Below, piece by piece: positions 41,416 to 50,500 of a stretch of DNA of 64,000 nt. The translations under genes and the position numbers were made by a program. Each line of letters begins with the position of its first letter. Position 1 is the first letter of the stretch. Source of the DNA: Thermococcus radiotolerans. Its GTDB lineage: Archaea > Methanobacteriota_B > Thermococci > Thermococcales > Thermococcaceae. The notes beneath the pieces were generated by a model. The model saw nothing but the letters and a program-made list of their open reading frames with translations. It made no database searches and was not told the DNA's origin. The stretch spans positions 868,001 to 932,000 of the forward strand of contig NZ_CP015106.1 in the NCBI RefSeq assembly GCF_002214565.1. Reading direction: 5' to 3'.

Positions 41416-42366
41416 TTAAGGTTTTCTCCTGCTCGGGAGGGCGCGCATGTAGAAACGCCTTCCCCCGTACTCGAGTTCGATTAGCTTTCCGTCCCGGATA
41501 AGCCCTTCCACCACGTCCCAGTCGGCCCCTGCTTTTCTCAGGAGCTCCCTCACAGCCTCTTCCCTCATCGGGTGCACTGCGGTTATGCTCAGCAGGTCTT
41601 CCTCGACGTCCCCGGTTGAGGCGAAGGCGTTCCCCTCATAGCCTATGAGGTATTCGACCCGGTCCCCGCCGAGTCTCTCCGAGAACAGCTGGTAGGCGAG
41701 GTGTATCGTCTCCTCGCTCGCAGGTTCGACCCACGGTTCGGCGGGAGGCCTCGTGGGGATTCCTATGTACGCCTTGTCCGGCCCGAGCTCCGCCAGAAAG
41801 TCAGCAATTTTTTCAAGTTCTCCGCCGTAGTCAACGTTTATCAGCATGGTCTCGGTAACGAGCTTCCCTCCGAAGCCGTCCGCGAAGGTGAGCATGCCGT
41901 CGAGGATTTTCTCAAGCGAGAGGCTCCTGTGGGGTCTGTCCACCCTGCGCCAGAGGGGTTCGCTCACGGCATCGAGCTTCAGGGAGACGAAGTCGAACTC
42001 AAAAAGCTCCTCCCTGACGTCCTCCCTCCATATCAGCGAGGAGTTCGTGAGTATCGCAAGGGGTATCCCTAGGGATTTCAGCATCTCCACCTCTCTGGAC
42101 AGGTTTACGTCGAGCGTCGGCTCCCCGTCGGGAACGAAGGTGATGTAGTCTATCCTTTCCCCGGCCGCTTCGGCTTCCTCGACCTTCCGCGAAACCTCCT
42201 CGAAGATCAGTTCCGGCTCGTAGAAAGCCCTCCTCTCCACCTCCATCCTCAGGGTTCTGCCTATCTGGCAGTAGACGCAGGCGTAGGAGCAGACCTTATC
42301 GGGTATGTTGTTTATTCCAAGGCTCTTACCGAGTCTCCTCGATGGAACCGGACCGAAGGCTATCAT
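41416..42366 (-). CDS. Radical SAM protein (COG0731-like Fe-S oxidoreductase)
   Basis: A 316-residue radical SAM enzyme. FGPVPSRRLGKSLGINNIP near residue 4 is the COG0731 start, CSYACVYCQIG at 26-36 holds the SAM cluster Cys (26, 30, 33), and FVPDGEPTLDVNL near 98 is the SAM-binding GEP motif. C-terminal residues about 255-316 form a winged-helix-like extension (EEAVRELLRKAGADWDVVEG). Related proteins are near TYW1 in fold. A 14-bp palindrome (42380-42393) lies in its promoter. Substrate unknown. Confidence 0.85.
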   Translation of the reverse strand: MIAFGPVPSRRLGKSLGINNIPDKVCSYACVYCQIGRTLRMEVERRAFYEPELIFEEVSRKVEEAEAAGERIDYITFVPDGEPTLDVNLSREVEMLKSLGIPLAILTNSSLIWREDVREELFEFDFVSLKLDAVSEPLWRRVDRPHRSLSLEKILDGMLTFADGFGGKLVTETMLINVDYGGELEKIADFLAELGPDKAYIGIPTRPPAEPWVEPASEETIHLAYQLFSERLGGDRVEYLIGYEGNAFASTGDVEEDLLSITAVHPMREEAVRELLRKAGADWDVVEGLIRDGKLIELEYGGRRFYMRALPSRRKP

Positions 42367-42379
42367 GTCACCACCAGAA

Positions 42380-42393
42380 TTAGGTTAACCTAA
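42380..42393. promoter_or_regulatory. TTAGGTTAACCTAA perfect 14-bp palindrome
   Basis: Lies 14-27 bases upstream of the radical SAM start (minus, 42366) and in the divergent gap before the DUF364 gene (plus, 42483). It is near the expected transcription start of the radical SAM gene, so a repressor site is plausible. The only other candidate signal nearby is TATAAGG at 42399-42405. Confidence 0.55.
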
Positions 42394-42482
42394 AAGCGTA
42401 TAAGGTTTGCCCAAACGGAAGGTTCAAAATGGGAAGGAAGAAGGATAACAGGGTAATCACCGCTGGGGAGTGAGGTGTTCGC

Positions 42483-43223
42483 ATGCTGCTGACCGAATTC
42501 AAGAAAAAGGCCCTGAGGCTCATCGACGAGGAGCTCAAGGTTCTGGACTTCTCCTTTGGCCTGCCCTACACCTACGTGCTGATTGAGGGGAAGAGGGGAA
42601 AAGCCCTCGGCGTTGCCATGACCCTCCCCGAGGAGATAGGGAGATTCGACAACTCCATCGAGGAGCCCGCTCTGGAGGCGTTCATTGAAAGGGCCGACAG
42701 CCTCAACATCATCGAGAGGTCCCTGGGCCTGGCGGCGATAAACGCGGTTTCTCAGTACTACATCGACTTGAGTGATGCAAAGTGGGTTGACGCCGTGGAA
42801 CTGCTCGACGGCGACGTCGAGAAGGTAGCCGTCATCGGAAACATGCCGCCGATAGTCAGGGCCCTGCGGGAGAGAGGTTTCGAGCTCTACGTCTTCGAGA
42901 GAAACCCGAAGCTCTGGGATAGGGAAACTCTGAGCGATTCCCTGGAGTACTGGCTTCTGCCGGAGGTGGACGCCGTGATGGCGAGCGCCTCCTGCATGAT
43001 CAACGGAACCCTCGACATGCTCCTCGACAGGGCAAAGAACGCCAGGATTTTCCTCCTGACCGGCCCCACGGGACAGGTCCTCCCGGAGTTCCTCAGGGGC
43101 ACCGGGGTGACTCACGTGGCCTCGATGAAGGTCGTGAAGGTTGAAAGGGCGATACTCCAGCTGAAGCTCGGCTGCTTCAGGGGCTTCTCCGACGAGAGTA
43201 GGAAATACGTCCTCGAAATATGA
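42483..43223 (+). CDS. DUF4213/DUF364 (heavy-metal chelation domain-like) protein
   Basis: A 246-residue protein matching the DUF364/DUF4213 arrangement: an N-terminal alpha/beta part with GKRGKALGVAMTLPEE near residue 39 and AAINAVSQYY near 84, then a Rossmann-like part with VAVIGNMPPIV near 117, LYVFERNPKLWD near 135, LPEVDAVMASASCMINGTLD near 160 and LLTGPTGQVLPEFLRGTG near 190. The family is linked to metal or anaerobic metabolism but has no established reaction. AGTGAGGTGTTCGC precedes the ATG. Stands alone. Confidence 0.75.
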   Translation: MLLTEFKKKALRLIDEELKVLDFSFGLPYTYVLIEGKRGKALGVAMTLPEEIGRFDNSIEEPALEAFIERADSLNIIERSLGLAAINAVSQYYIDLSDAKWVDAVELLDGDVEKVAVIGNMPPIVRALRERGFELYVFERNPKLWDRETLSDSLEYWLLPEVDAVMASASCMINGTLDMLLDRAKNARIFLLTGPTGQVLPEFLRGTGVTHVASMKVVKVERAILQLKLGCFRGFSDESRKYVLEI

Positions 43224-43346
43224 GGATTTCTTCTTCATTCTTTATTCCGGGCCCATTAAATGAACCATTCTGGACATTACGGTATGCCCTGCGTCACGAA
43301 TCTTTTTAAACTAAACCGGCCTCCCGGAGGCCTCAAGGTGAGAAAA

Positions 43347-44591
43347 ATGAGTCAGAGAGTTGCCATCGCGGTGAGGAACGCATCGGTCGCAAACCGCTAC
43401 CGCTACATCCCCAGGATGCCCAGGTGGTTCTACTCCTTCGTGCCGTTCAAGGTGGCCACCGGTGGAAGCTCCGCCCTGGTTAGCCTCTACCTCCTGGAAC
43501 TCGGGGGGAACGCCTCAACCGTTGGATTGACCTTCGCTCTCGCAAGCCTGGCCTCGATGCTCGGCGCGCTGTTCTGGGGCAGGGTGAGCGACAGGACACT
43601 GCGGAGAAAGCCGTTCATACTCCTTGGCTTTGCCAGCGTTCCGCTCTTCCTTACGGCGATGGCCTTCGTGAAGACCCCGGCTCAGCTCATCGCGGTAAAC
43701 ACGGTATACGCATTTTTCCTTGCCCCAACCCTATCGGTTCCCATAGCCCTCGTGCTGAGGAGCGTGAGGAAGCACAGCTGGGACCACGCCATCGGCAAGT
43801 TCAACGAGATAAGCGGCTGGGGGTGGGTCCTCGGACTGGTTCTCGGTTTTGGCCTGTCGAGGTTCCTGACCATGCCCCAGCTGTTCATAGCCTTCGCCAT
43901 CCTGGGCCTGCCCTCGGTCTTTATGGGGGAGCGGATGATACGGGAGGCTCCGATATACATCAACAGGCGGGCCATCAAAGCGTTCGGCAACTACGTCGTC
44001 GAAAAGGCCCGCTACTTCCCCAGCTTCATACTACACACCAACTTCAGCCTTCCAGAGGGTCTGAGGAGGTTCTACATAGCCTTCCTGCTCTTCTGGATAG
44101 CTGCAGGCCTCTACTTTCCCCAGATGCCGGTGCTCCTCACGAGTGAGGGCTACACGAGGGAGGTCGTGTACCTGGCACTCATAGCCAACTCCGCGGTCTC
44201 GGCGATGAACTACACCCGCGTCGGGGTCGCGATGGGGGGAGGGAAGGAAGGGGTCCTGAGAAAGGGACTGCTCCTCCGCGCCGGGGCCTTCGCCACGATG
44301 GTGCTCGGAATCCTGCTCTCCCCGGTGCTGCTTCCACTGGCCGTTGCCTCCTATATCCTGGCTGGCTACTCCTGGGCCTTCATCGGAATATCCTCGACTG
44401 CCATAGTCAGCGAGAGGGCCGGAGAAAAGGAGAAGGGCAGCGCAATGGGGACTTACAACGTCGTCAGCTCGGCGGGGTACATCACGGGCAGCGCCCTCGG
44501 CGGCTTTGCCGCTTCCACCGTCGGCTTTGTCCCAATCTTTGGAGCAGGACTGCTCCTGCTGGGCACCAGCATCGCCCTGCTGAAAAAGTGA
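43347..44591 (+). CDS. Major facilitator superfamily transporter
   Basis: A 414-residue protein with 12 membrane helices. GALFWGRVSDRTLRRKPFIL near residue 73 is the MFS loop 2-3 motif (GxxxDRxxRR type), and ERAGEKEKGSAMGTYNVVSS near 353 is a second-half equivalent. The N-terminal 30 residues are basic. ATG 43347 with AGGTGAGAAAA upstream is chosen; an in-frame ATG at 43260 would add 29 residues with no ribosome site. Substrate unknown. It converges on the CoADR/NSR-like gene. Confidence 0.85.
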   Translation: MSQRVAIAVRNASVANRYRYIPRMPRWFYSFVPFKVATGGSSALVSLYLLELGGNASTVGLTFALASLASMLGALFWGRVSDRTLRRKPFILLGFASVPLFLTAMAFVKTPAQLIAVNTVYAFFLAPTLSVPIALVLRSVRKHSWDHAIGKFNEISGWGWVLGLVLGFGLSRFLTMPQLFIAFAILGLPSVFMGERMIREAPIYINRRAIKAFGNYVVEKARYFPSFILHTNFSLPEGLRRFYIAFLLFWIAAGLYFPQMPVLLTSEGYTREVVYLALIANSAVSAMNYTRVGVAMGGGKEGVLRKGLLLRAGAFATMVLGILLSPVLLPLAVASYILAGYSWAFIGISSTAIVSERAGEKEKGSAMGTYNVVSSAGYITGSALGGFAASTVGFVPIFGAGLLLLGTSIALLKK

Positions 44592-44597
44592 GAAGAG

Positions 44598-45923
44598 TCA
44601 GAACTTCAGAACCCTGGCAAGGACTATGAGCGGGTCCCAGACCGGGGCGAAGGGCGGTGCGTACGCCAGATCCGTGAAGAAGACATCCCTGGTCGTGAAA
44701 CCCGCGGTGAGCATGGCCGCCGCGGTGTCTATTCTCGACAGTATCTCCGCACCGACGGCCTGAACTCCAAGGAGTCTGTTCGTCTCGTTGTCCACAACTC
44801 CTTTCAGCCATATCGGCTTGGCACCTGGATAATAATGCGGCCTCGTGCCGGCTTTTATGAATGCAGTCCTGACGTCGTAGCCCTCCCTTATCGCTTCGGC
44901 CTCCGTCAGGCCGGTCTTGCCTATCTCAACGTCGAAGAACTTGGTCACGCTCGTTCCAAGCACTCCAGGGAAGTGCACCTCCCTCCCGGCTATGTTGCTT
45001 CCGGCAACGTAGCCCATCTTGTTTCCGACGGGAGCGAGGGGTATCCACACCCTCCTGCCGGTGATGAGGTGCTTCGTCTCGGCAACGTCTCCGGCGGCGT
45101 AGACGTTTTCGACGCTCGTCTCCATTTTCTCGTTCGTCCATATAGCGCCAGTCTCGCCCATTCTTACGCCAAGCTCCCTGGCCAGCTCAACGTTGGGCCT
45201 TATCCCCGTGGCCAGTATCACGATGTCGGCCCTGTACTCACCGGCGTCGGTGATGACCCTCTCGACCCTCTCCTCACCCCCGATGCGCAGGATTATCTCC
45301 TGCGTTCTCAGGTTTATCCTCTTCCTCATCTCCTCTTCAAGGACGTCAGTGACTTCCTTGTCGAAGGCCTTGGCCATGACCCTCTCGTTCCTCTCTATGA
45401 GGGTGACGTTCTTCCCCTGGGCCGCGAAGGCCTCGGCCATCTCAACGCCTATGTACCCGCCGCCGATGATGACAACGTTCTCAACGCTGTTCCTCTCCAT
45501 GTACTCCCTTATGGCAACGGCATCTGGCGGGAGGTCCGCGGTGAAGACTCCCGGGAGGTCGATTCCCTCAACCGCCGGAACCCTGGGCGAGGCGCCGTTA
45601 GCGAAGACGAGGTAGTCCCATCCGTAGGTGTGCTCCCCATCGAGCTCCCTGACCCTGACCTCCCCCTGGGCGACTTCAAGGACCTCCGCCCTCATGTGGA
45701 GGTCTATGCCCCTCTTCTTGATGAAGACCTCCGGCGGGTAGTGCATGAGCTTCTCCTTCGGCGAGATGCCCTCGACAACGTAGGGCACGCCGCAGGGAGC
45801 GTGGCTGACCCACTCGGTAGCCTCGAAGACCTTGACGTCCCACTCCGGTTTGAGCCTCTTAACGCGCGAAGCCGCGCTCATTCCGGCCGCTCCACCACCT
45901 ATGATAACCACCGTCTTCTTCAT
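44598..45923 (-). CDS. CoA-disulfide reductase / NAD(P)H:sulfur oxidoreductase (NSR-like)
   Basis: A 441-residue FAD-dependent enzyme of the pyridine nucleotide-disulfide reductase family. [20 protein letters not shown] binds FAD (near residue 4), [13 protein letters not shown] near 40 carries the redox Cys43, [21 protein letters not shown] (quoted in part) near 150 binds NAD(P)H, and VYAAGDVAE near 277 is the FAD-binding end motif. Length and sequence match Pyrococcus CoADR/NSR, which reduces CoA disulfide, polysulfide or S0. ATG 45923 with GGTGATG upstream. A full SurR-like motif overlaps its promoter. Confidence 0.88.
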   Translation of the reverse strand: MKKTVVIIGGGAAGMSAASRVKRLKPEWDVKVFEATEWVSHAPCGVPYVVEGISPKEKLMHYPPEVFIKKRGIDLHMRAEVLEVAQGEVRVRELDGEHTYGWDYLVFANGASPRVPAVEGIDLPGVFTADLPPDAVAIREYMERNSVENVVIIGGGYIGVEMAEAFAAQGKNVTLIERNERVMAKAFDKEVTDVLEEEMRKRINLRTQEIILRIGGEERVERVITDAGEYRADIVILATGIRPNVELARELGVRMGETGAIWTNEKMETSVENVYAAGDVAETKHLITGRRVWIPLAPVGNKMGYVAGSNIAGREVHFPGVLGTSVTKFFDVEIGKTGLTEAEAIREGYDVRTAFIKAGTRPHYYPGAKPIWLKGVVDNETNRLLGVQAVGAEILSRIDTAAAMLTAGFTTRDVFFTDLAYAPPFAPVWDPLIVLARVLKF

Positions 45924-45940
45924 GAGCATCACCAGGAAAG

Positions 45941-45957
45941 GTTCAAAACCTAAGGTT
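45941..45957. promoter_or_regulatory. SurR-like site overlapping NSR promoter
   Basis: Plus strand GTTCAAAACCTAAGGTT fits GTTn3AACn5GTT exactly. For the minus-strand NSR-like gene (ATG 45923) it partly overlaps and lies downstream of the TATA-like TTTTTAACC (about 45955-45964), a position suited to repression. In P. furiosus, SurR is known to repress sulfur-reduction genes such as NSR while activating hydrogenases. Confidence 0.7.
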
Positions 45958-45983
45958 AAAAAGATTGGTGGGACAGAAACGGG

Positions 45984-47150
45984 TCATTCCTTTCTGCCGA
46001 GGAAGTACTTCCTGCCCTTGACCTCTATCATGCGGTAGACCTCGCCTTCCTTGAGCTCCATGGAGGGCCTTTCTAGTTCGTAGGTCTCGTAGGTCTCCAT
46101 GTCCATAAGCTGGACCTCCCTCGGGGTTATGCTCGTCACCATCGCCTCGCTCCTCTCGCCCTCGACCACATCTATGCCCTCGCGCTTAACGGTTTTCCAG
46201 TCGTGGTATTCGCTCTCGCGGGTGGCCAGGTTCCTAATGCTCATGCCCTTGCCGTCAACCCGCTCGACCTCGTAGACGTTGCCGTGCCTGTCCGCTACCA
46301 GGTCTCCCTTCTGAAACTTGGGGATCCTCACGCTCACGCTGGTGCGGTACACTTCCCTGCTCGTCTGCCTGTCAACCCCAACGAGTTCGTAGGCCTCGCT
46401 TATCGTGCCCCCGAAGCGCTCCCTTATCGCCTGCGCCAGCTTCCTGGCGCTCGACGTGGAGCCCATGTAGAAGTCCAAGCCTTCTTCCTTCTCTATCGTG
46501 TCTTGGATGAAGCCCATCCTATCCCTGCGCATTATCTCATCCACCTTCTCCTCGACGAGTTTTCCGATGGCCTTCCTTTCCTCATCGGTTAGTGGCCTGT
46601 CCTCGGCGCGGACCTGGAGTATCGCCTCGAAGTAACCGCCTAAGAACTTTGAGCAGCGAGGACAGACCGTCTGCCGGACGTAGACGGTAACGTGCTTGGT
46701 CTCGTCGTGAAGCTCCCTCTGAAGCTCATGTATCCTCGCCTTGACCCTGACCTCGTAGGTGATTATCGCCGGGAAGTACTCTATGTGCCAGTCAACGGGC
46801 TGGAAGGCAACGAGGGCCTTCCCAACCGGAAGCTCCTCCGTCTCCTCAAGTTCCTCGAGGGGGACTATCTCAAACTCCCTCACCCTCTCGTCCAGTGAGT
46901 CCCCAATGGTTTCCAGCAGGGCGTTATCTGCAACCTCAAATATCAGCTCCTCAAGGTCGTAGCTGTTCGGATCGACCCAAACGCCCCTGCGCTTGTAGCT
47001 CCCGCAGTTCTGGCAGAGTTCGGTGTTTATCTCGCCTTCAATGAGCAGAACGGGGTTTTCCTTTCGGTAACAGACCTGACAGAGGCCGTCTATCAGCGGC
47101 CCTCCCTCGCTCTCGCTTATCCCGCATCTGTAACAGAACCTCTCGCTCAT
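45984..47150 (-). CDS. NMD3-family ribosome biogenesis protein
   Basis: A 388-residue homologue of eukaryotic Nmd3, the 60S export/assembly factor; the archaeal role is presumed large-subunit maturation. It has four zinc knuckles: CYRCG near residue 6, CQVCY near 24, CQNCGSY near 45 and CPRCSKFLGGYFEAILQ near 155. The C-terminal third (about 255-388) forms OB/SH3-like beta domains (QKGDLVADRHGNVYEVERVDG near 277). No nuclear export sequences, as expected. GGTGAGATGA precedes the start. Confidence 0.92.
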   Translation of the reverse strand: MSERFCYRCGISESEGGPLIDGLCQVCYRKENPVLLIEGEINTELCQNCGSYKRRGVWVDPNSYDLEELIFEVADNALLETIGDSLDERVREFEIVPLEELEETEELPVGKALVAFQPVDWHIEYFPAIITYEVRVKARIHELQRELHDETKHVTVYVRQTVCPRCSKFLGGYFEAILQVRAEDRPLTDEERKAIGKLVEEKVDEIMRRDRMGFIQDTIEKEEGLDFYMGSTSSARKLAQAIRERFGGTISEAYELVGVDRQTSREVYRTSVSVRIPKFQKGDLVADRHGNVYEVERVDGKGMSIRNLATRESEYHDWKTVKREGIDVVEGERSEAMVTSITPREVQLMDMETYETYELERPSMELKEGEVYRMIEVKGRKYFLGRKE

Positions 47151-47194
47151 TCATCTCACCGGGGAGAAGTGAGAAAGGGAGTTTAAAAATCTAA

Positions 47195-47494
47195 TCACAG
47201 AAAGAGCTTTGCCATCTGAGCGTGGGGAACGCCCGCAATCCTCAGGATGCGCTCCTCATCCACGTAACCAAGTTCAATCGCCCTGGAGACGCACCTTTCT
47301 CCAGTCAGGTTTGCTATCGTGGCCTCTTCGAGCAGCGAGCCGAGGGCGTCCTCTTCGACAAGTTCGCCTTTGTAGAAGCGCTCCTTCACCTCAAGCTTCA
47401 GCTCACCCTCCCTGAATGTCTTTCCCAGGAGTTCCTCGTCGCATGCAGCCAGAAGGACCTCTCCCTGAACCCTGTACACCTTGACGTATATCAT
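47195..47494 (-). CDS. DUF424 family protein
   Basis: A 99-residue archaeal protein. IYVKVYRVQGEVLLAACDEELLGKTFREGE opens a family-typical fold (quoted in part VYRVQGEVLLAACDEELLG), with NLTGERCVSRAIELGYVDEERILRIAGVPHAQ near the end (quoted in part). Members are widespread in archaea and often near translation genes; the structure of a homologue has been solved but the reaction is not known. Located 44 bases after nmd3 on the same strand, consistent with a ribosome-related role. Confidence 0.82.
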   Translation of the reverse strand: MIYVKVYRVQGEVLLAACDEELLGKTFREGELKLEVKERFYKGELVEEDALGSLLEEATIANLTGERCVSRAIELGYVDEERILRIAGVPHAQMAKLFL

Positions 47495-47566
47495 GGAGCG
47501 ACACCGAATGAAGAAACGTCCGATGGTTTAAAAGCGTTGGGAAAAATCAAGAGAAAAGAGAGGGCG

Positions 47567-50500
47567 TCAGCCCTCGGAGCCCTCAATCTCGTTGATGGCC
47601 TCCTCCAGTATGCTGTACGCTTTGCGGATGTTGATGTACGCCTTGCGAATGTGCGGCAGGGCGGCTATGGCAAGGTTGTCCCTGCCGGGCGTCAGATACT
47701 TCTCTGCCTCTGCGTAGTACTGGTCTGCGAGCTCCTTGTACTTCATGGCCTCCTGGAGTGTCTCGTTGTCGACGCCGAGCTCAACGGCCTTCTGGTAGAG
47801 CGGATCGAACTTCTGGTCGTACCTCCAGTAGAGCATGTACCAGACGTAGTTCCAGGTGCTGACAATCCAGCGGGCGGTCTTGTACTCAACAGTTATCGTT
47901 ACAGGGGACGCGTACTTGACCTTGACAAAGAGGTATATTCCGTTCTGATATTCTAAGGTGTAATAACTGAGGATGTGACTGTTGGACTGGAGTTTGATTA
48001 TCTGAGTGTCAGCGGGGAGTGAAACCATGACGTAGCCGGTTTCTCCACTTGGGCCGTCCACTGTGATGCTTAGTGTTGTGCTGTCTGCAACGTAGTCGGT
48101 AACCTTACCCACTCCAGAGACAACCTTCGGAGGTATCTGGGTTGGCGAATACAACCTATTTGTAGCAGGTTCATTTACATTAACGACGAAGGTCTTGGAA
48201 TAATCTTGGTATCCTTCACTGACAACCCTGATGTTGAATGTGTACTCCTTCTGGAGAGGCGCGATGTAGAATTGAAGCTCACCATCATGGGCTATGTACT
48301 GCTGCCCATTAATGTAGACAGTAGCTTCTCCTTGCATAGGCTTCATTGTGGCTTTGTCCAGTACCTTGAGTGTCATCAATGAAGATTCTCCTAATACTGG
48401 CTGTCCAAAGAGAACTGTTTCCAACTCAGGAGTGCCAATCTCTGCAAATAATGGGACTACCGCTACTACACTACCATCAGCTCCAGTAGCATATAGTGCC
48501 CCAAAGTATGTGCCATTCTCACTTGCATTGACGCGTATGGGAACTGTGATCTCGGAATTACTGGGGAATTCTATTTCTCCAGATATCATAGGCTCAAAAA
48601 TACGAACCTCTGAATTCTTGTAGACTACTAACAAGTAGACGTAGGCAGGTTCATCTGATCCAATGTAGAGATACGCTGGTAGACTATTGTTGACAAGAGG
48701 TATCTGTAGGGTTCCTCCGGAGGTCACAAGGATTGTCGGATAGTTGCTGTATAAATTGTACACTGCCTCCACGTACACGTCTTGGTCGGGGTACTCTGGA
48801 ATCACGGAGACCTCAAGGTACACTGCATCTTCAAAGAACTCCGGATTATGCATACTATCGATATAGAACTCGTGGGGATAACCGTTTATATCCCCCCCAG
48901 TATCCCAGAGCATGCCACCGTAGAGTGTTACATTGTTCGTAGCGTGGAATGTGGCATTAAATGTCCCTAGAGTATTCTTCAGTGTTATATAACCCACTGC
49001 GGGACTCCCAACATTCCCATTTACATGGAGGACTCTAGGTTCGGAGGTAATCCCGTAGAAGTTCACTTTTATTGTGGAATGGAACTCCCATCCAGTATTG
49101 TACTCCCTAGCGTCCCAAATTACAAGTTCCCATGTACCATGGAGGGGATTTTGAAGCTCTATCACCCTATTTCTGAGTCCGAATGCACCGTAACCTAGGT
49201 AATTGAGTACATGAGTTCCTGTTGGGGGAACAAGTTGCATAAATAGGAAATTACCTGAATCTGTGGTGATATTAAGAACCATTCTCTGGGTGCCCTCTGG
49301 AACTTGGAATACATATCTGTGGACAGAATCACCGACATCCTGGAATGTGTCTGTTATCACTAGCTGGCCATTTACTGGCCGTTCTGGAACAAAGACAGTG
49401 ATCGGGATGTAACCCTCGACAAGGTTTGTTGATGGATTATCAATGTAAATAAGCCCCGCGTAGATACCAGGTTTTTGGATCTTAGAGTAATCTATTGTCA
49501 CGAAGAAAGTAACATTGTTGCCCTCAGAGACTGAAAGTTCAGTAACTGAAGGCTTTGCCCAAGACACTGTGCTTGTTATCTTCAAGTGACCCTCATAGTT
49601 TAGGGAGTACACAGAAACCGGAACAGTTGTGACCTGAGAGTTCCTTATGTAAATTCCACCGTAGAGGTAAGGAAGGCCATATTGGTAGTTTATGTACTCT
49701 GCTGGCTTATTCGGGAGCCAATTAGTCTCTATTGGAGTCTTAAAGTCACTATATGTAGTTCCAACGTAAAGTAAGGGCGTGTTTTCATGTGCTACTTTGG
49801 AGAACTTGTCAATAGCCTTGTCTGCCTGTACCAGACCAAATCCTTGGTCAACAAGCGTGTATCCAGGTATCGGGGTAGCAGAGAATTCGATGGATTCTTT
49901 TATCTTGAGTGGATCAAATTGCAACTCATTCTTTTTTGCATAGCCTACGATTAATGCAGCAACACCTGCCACATGTGGGGTGGCCATAGAAGTCCCCTGC
50001 CACCAATCAGAGGCCCAACTGTAGTACTCTCCCCAGCTGTATATCGGGAGCGTAGAGAACACAAACTGCCCGGGAGCTATTACATCGGGATCAAGGAGAC
50101 CATCCATCCTCGGTCCTCTAGATGAGAAATCAGTGACCTGCGGAGGCACCTCTGGACTTCCTGGCATACTAAAGTACTTCCATGGCTCTGGGTCAACGTA
50201 TGCACCGACAGTAATGGCGAATCTGGAATCTCCTGGACTTCCGACAGTGTTCATTGCGGGCCCCTCATTCCCAGCTGCTATAACAAAGGTAACCCCATAG
50301 CGGTCCGAGAGCATATCAACATAAAAGTTGTCTGGACTTTCTGTACCATCATTATAGTCAGCGTTTCCTCCAAGGCTCATACTGATGATATCTGCACCTT
50401 TTAGGGTGGCATCTATCATGCTTGCAATTATCCATGAAGCTTGTCCATATCCTATACTTGAAAGTGCCCTGTATTCCATTAACTGCGCTCCTGGAGCAAC

